This document shows positions 61,001-64,000 of a stretch of 64,000 nucleotides of DNA, piece by piece. Position numbers and translations under genes: made by a program. The stretch comes from Deroplatys truncata. Lineage: Eukaryota; Arthropoda; Insecta; Mantodea; Mantidae. The notes below the pieces were generated by a model. It was not told the DNA's origin. It saw only the letters and a list, made by a program, of their open reading frames with translations, and ran no database searches. How positions within the stretch are numbered: position 1 is the stretch's first letter; each line of letters begins with the position of its first letter. The stretch spans positions 167,930,993-167,994,992 of the forward strand of contig CM060975.1 of NCBI GenBank assembly GCA_030765065.1, read 5' to 3'.

Positions 61001-62030
61001 AAAACACAAAAATATGAAAATGTCTTGTATATTCTTGTATAATAATTTATAAAGTATACGAGGGGCATTGAATTAAATTAATATAATTGTTATTCAAGGC
61101 TTCCATGAAGCGTAGGGAAGCCAGCTATTAAATATAAATATATAAAATGCAACTTTTATCTAAACATTTCAAATTATGGAATTATATCTAAACAATATTA
61201 GGCAGAAAAAGTAGGTGTACTAATGTTGCAATAAACTCCTTAAGTTCACCCGATTTCTAAATGTTCTATATAAAACAAATATAGTTCAACAACTAATTTC
61301 AATTTTTATTTTGGATAACGTTATCTTATGCCGCCAAGAAGCTTTTATATGAAGTAATGTAAAATAGTGTATATACTCATAATGTATTTTTAATGAAAAG
61401 GACTTTTTATAACCTTATTTAATTAGTTGGTGCAGAAATAACAAAATACATTATAGCAAATAGTTTCATTTCCATATAAGAACATTTGTAATTGGGTTAC
61501 AAATATTTAAGGACAGCACCCCATGAAGAGTATCAGTGATAATTAACTTAAGGATCAATGAAAATGTTACGTAACCATATCTATAAACATCTAATACTTC
61601 CGTTACTCAAATTAACATTTAATATCATATTTATAACGAAATTATAATTAAAATATTATAATTATTAATTTAACAAAACACAATACAATTTTATGTTGCC
61701 CTTAAATATATTATAAATGAAATGCATTCAACTCTGTCTAAAATAGCAACCTGTTTCTACAAGAGGTTGATTTTATAGTATATATCATACTGTGGTAGTC
61801 CATGTAATTTTATTTTACGTCAACTACATTAATTTGTATAAACAATTCGTACACATATTTGAACATTATTATACCTCTACTCTTATTTCAAATACTTGAT
61901 TAGACTATCGCATAGTTTTGGAAAGAGTCAGCCTAAAGATTTACATTAGTAATTTGCCAGGGACCTTTTAATGTCACCATGTCAGTATCGCAACAATATA
62001 ATTATTTAATGTAATATATTATATGCATTG
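58050..62030. other. Intron of gene D, no further gene recognised
   Basis: Several short open frames (58530-58886, 58949-59254, 59781-60053) show no motif I can name, no paralogue and no splice pattern that ties them to gene D. Confidence 0.35.
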
Positions 62031-62037
62031 TTTACAG

Positions 62038-62076
62038 AATGTCGTTTTAGCGAAAGCCAAACCTGACAAAATCACG
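62038..62076 (+). CDS. Gene D, second coding exon (39 nt)
   Basis: The acceptor tgtttacag and a consensus donor (acg|gtaagt) bound exactly 13 codons, N-V-V-L-A-K-A-K-P-D-K-I-T. It is similar in size, start and flanks to gene A exon 22763-22803. The intron before it is about 7.7 kb and holds a Tc1/mariner relic. No exon 3 candidate is visible in the remaining 1.9 kb. Confidence 0.55.
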
Positions 62077-62705
62077 GTAAGTTCAGAACAGATTTCCCGC
62101 TCTTATTTAATTAACTATGAGATCATTTATTAATATTGGAGATAATGTGTTGATTATTTCTAATACTAATACATTTTTATACATTTTAGATTAATATAAG
62201 TGAAATATACCTTTTTTGTCAAAGAAACCCGTTTAATTAATTTTCGAAAATTTCTAAATCTATTAGGCTGCAAAAGAACTAAGAGTTTACAAATTATATC
62301 AATGAGTGTACATTACAATAGACATAATAATCAATATTGGTAATAAATGAACTGATGAGAACAAAAAACAGATACATTATGTTGAAGTTCCAAAATTCTA
62401 TAAGAATTACATTGATTTTAATTCATTGTTTCTTTGTTACATACATTAATGGAAGATGAACTATTAATTGATTTTTTCCAAAGGAAATACCTGTCATCTA
62501 ACACAGACTAATATAACTACCTCTTTTTTTCCAAAAATCTAATCATATATATGTATATATACACCAGGTGGGTCAGCTGTCCCTAGTTATTCGTATCTCT
62601 GCAACCCGCAGTTTATAGTCTAATGTGAAAACATTGGCTCTTTTAGTAAACAAACTGTTATTGTAGCTCTGTCCTTCTATTCAGTACTATACGCAATTAG
62701 CATTA

Positions 62706-62879
62706 ATGATTAAAGGCCTGAATGAGAGTCAAAGAGCTGCGAAAGCCTTAAAAAAGAAGGCGTTTCATGGATATAATGCTTGCAAGGAGATAGAGGAAGG
62801 TTTTCCCGAAGAGCAAGATAGACGAAGTGGGTTCTGGCTGAGTGCTTTAGCGGCTGGAATGTGGCGAAGCAAAGATTAG
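62706..62879 (+). other. Unrecognised 57-codon ATG frame
   Basis: Charged, coding-like composition (starts M-I-K-G-L-N-E-S-Q-R, ends M-W-R-S-K-D). No family is recognised. It may be a transposon remnant. Confidence 0.15.
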
Positions 62880-63232
62880 CTTTGGAAGTTCGTAGCTGAT
62901 ACAGATATCAAAATGTTTTTCTTTTTTCCCTCCTTGTGTTTATTTTCTGTATTTTAGTGTACTAATTTATTTATTTTTGTTACTGGCTCTTCTGTGAGCC
63001 AATGACATAGGAATTACATTCAGATAATTATGTATCATGTTTACCCTAATAATCTGTACTGTATCTGGTGTTGTAAACCGTGATATTTAGCTTTCATTCT
63101 TTTGGATGCATATCGGCGATATTAAATATAATAGTTTTTGTTTCATGTTTAAACCCTATGTTTCACTTCTTCTATTGGCAAAGGAGTTGTAAATGTGCTA
63201 AGTTCACGGTTAAACAGAATAATAAATTGTTA

Positions 63233-64000
63233 AAGAGCGTGGATTTCATCAAGAAAGTAAGTGTCAAAATGACGACCCCCTTCATCAATGCACATTTGTG
63301 TACGTTGCCGGAGAGACACTCTCGTATGTTGTAACATGCGCGGTGTAATTGCTGCATTCTCCACGTATGTCTTCCCGTAGATGATTTGGGCTTTGCGGCT
63401 CTTGAGCCTAGACCCGTTCCATTAAATGACCCCACATAAAGAAATCCAGTGCGGTGAGATCAGGTGATCTAGGTGGCCATGCGATTGGGCCCCCTCGACC
63501 AATCCATTTCTGCGTATATATTCTATGTAAAAGATTTCTTACAATCACTGACCAGTGTGGTGGAACACTGTCCTGTTGGAACCACGTTTCTGTCCGTTTC
63601 ACTAGCGGCACATCTTCTAGGAACAATGAAAATTCTTCTTGCAGAAATACAAGGTACCGTAGTCCTGTGAGGTTGCTTTCAAAAAAGTACGGTCCAATTA
63701 GCTGGCCTCCTATTATTCCGCACCAGACATTGATGCTCCACTGTACCTGGAATGCAACTTCTCTCATCCAGTGAGGATTGCCTAAACTCCAGTAGTGCAC
63801 GTTATGGCGGTTAACAGTCCCGTTATTGTGAAATGTGGCTTCATTACTGAAGAGAACACTTCCTAAAAACTCTGCATCCATTTGCGCTCGTTGCTGAGCC
63901 ATTGTGCATATATCACTCGCGCTTAAAGTCGCGTCCGTGGAGAGCCTGGTGTAGTTGTAGATGGTACGGATGATATTTATTATGATGCAATGTGCGCATC
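63233..64000 (-). pseudogene. Mariner/Tc1-type transposase, damaged, continuing past the window
   Basis: From the right edge the minus strand reads H-H-N-K-Y-H-P-Y-H, then a TGA. A shifted frame then has V-L-F-S-N-E-A-T-F-H-N-N-G, N-P-H-W-M-R-E-V, N-V-W-C-G-I-I-G, W-F-Q-Q-D and W-P-P-R-S-P-D-L-T-A-L-D-F-F. There are 36 residues between the second and third acidic residues. The first catalytic D is N in this copy (F-S-N-E). After a further frame change the C-terminus (Y-G-K-T-Y-V...R-H-F-D-T-Y) ends at TAA about 63233. Inactive by three separate lesions. Confidence 0.85.

Noticed and set aside
63080..63334. Plus-strand frame near the right edge
   Set aside because: It overlaps the minus-strand transposase C-terminus and shows no independent features.

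Overview
The window is animal nuclear DNA, very probably from an insect. It is AT-rich and has introns with canonical splice signals, Penelope-like, I/R1-like and RTE-like retroelements, LTR elements, mariner/Tc1, THAP-type and PIF/Harbinger-like DNA transposons, tRNA-derived SINEs and many microsatellites. The style of the best-preserved SINE reminds me of cockroaches and termites (Blattodea), but that is recollection, not proof. There is no bacterial or viral operon, no rRNA, no confident functional tRNA gene and no CRISPR array.

The only host gene signal I can support is split into very small exons, so long open frames do not reveal it. Two signal-peptide exons of the same length (24 codons) that start with the same four residues lie at 8296-8374 and 54294-54375. 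Each is preceded by a 3' splice site just upstream of the ATG. Each is followed far downstream by a 39-41 nt exon (22763-22803 and 62038-62076). Exons 3, 4 and 5 of the first gene (gene A) follow at 30113-30290, 30470-30553 and from 30774, with a polyadenylation signal at 30885-30890. The predicted product is a secreted protein of about 129 residues that I do not recognise. Two further exon 3-4-5 blocks (36547-37178 and 41408-42953) are damaged copies. The window therefore looks like a tandem array of a small secreted-protein gene family: one apparently intact gene (A), two decayed copies (B, C) and the 5' half of another (D), whose remaining exons should lie beyond the right edge.

Almost everything else is mobile DNA, mostly sitting in the introns. 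Layout: 1-8.2 kb, non-LTR tail, Penelope-like fragment and small repeats. 8.3-22.8 kb (intron 1 of gene A), LINE tail, THAP-type transposase relic, LTR element, and a LINE carrying a SINE with perfect target-site duplication. 22.8-30.1 kb (intron 2), a 1.3-kb TIR element with TAA duplications and a heat-shock-like promoter inside, a SINE and an RNase H-bearing LINE. 30.1-43 kb, gene A 3' exons and copies B and C interleaved with the commonest repeat. 43-54 kb, more copies of that repeat, an internally deleted mariner, a foldback palindrome and a solo LTR with its 4-bp duplication. 54.3-62.1 kb, gene D with a Tc1/mariner relic in its intron. 63.2-64 kb, a mariner-superfamily transposase running off the edge.

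The commonest repeat, called family A here, is about 0.9 kb. It has inverted ends of roughly 100 bp, terminal palindromes and no recognisable coding sequence. At least 15 copies or fragments are present in both orientations.
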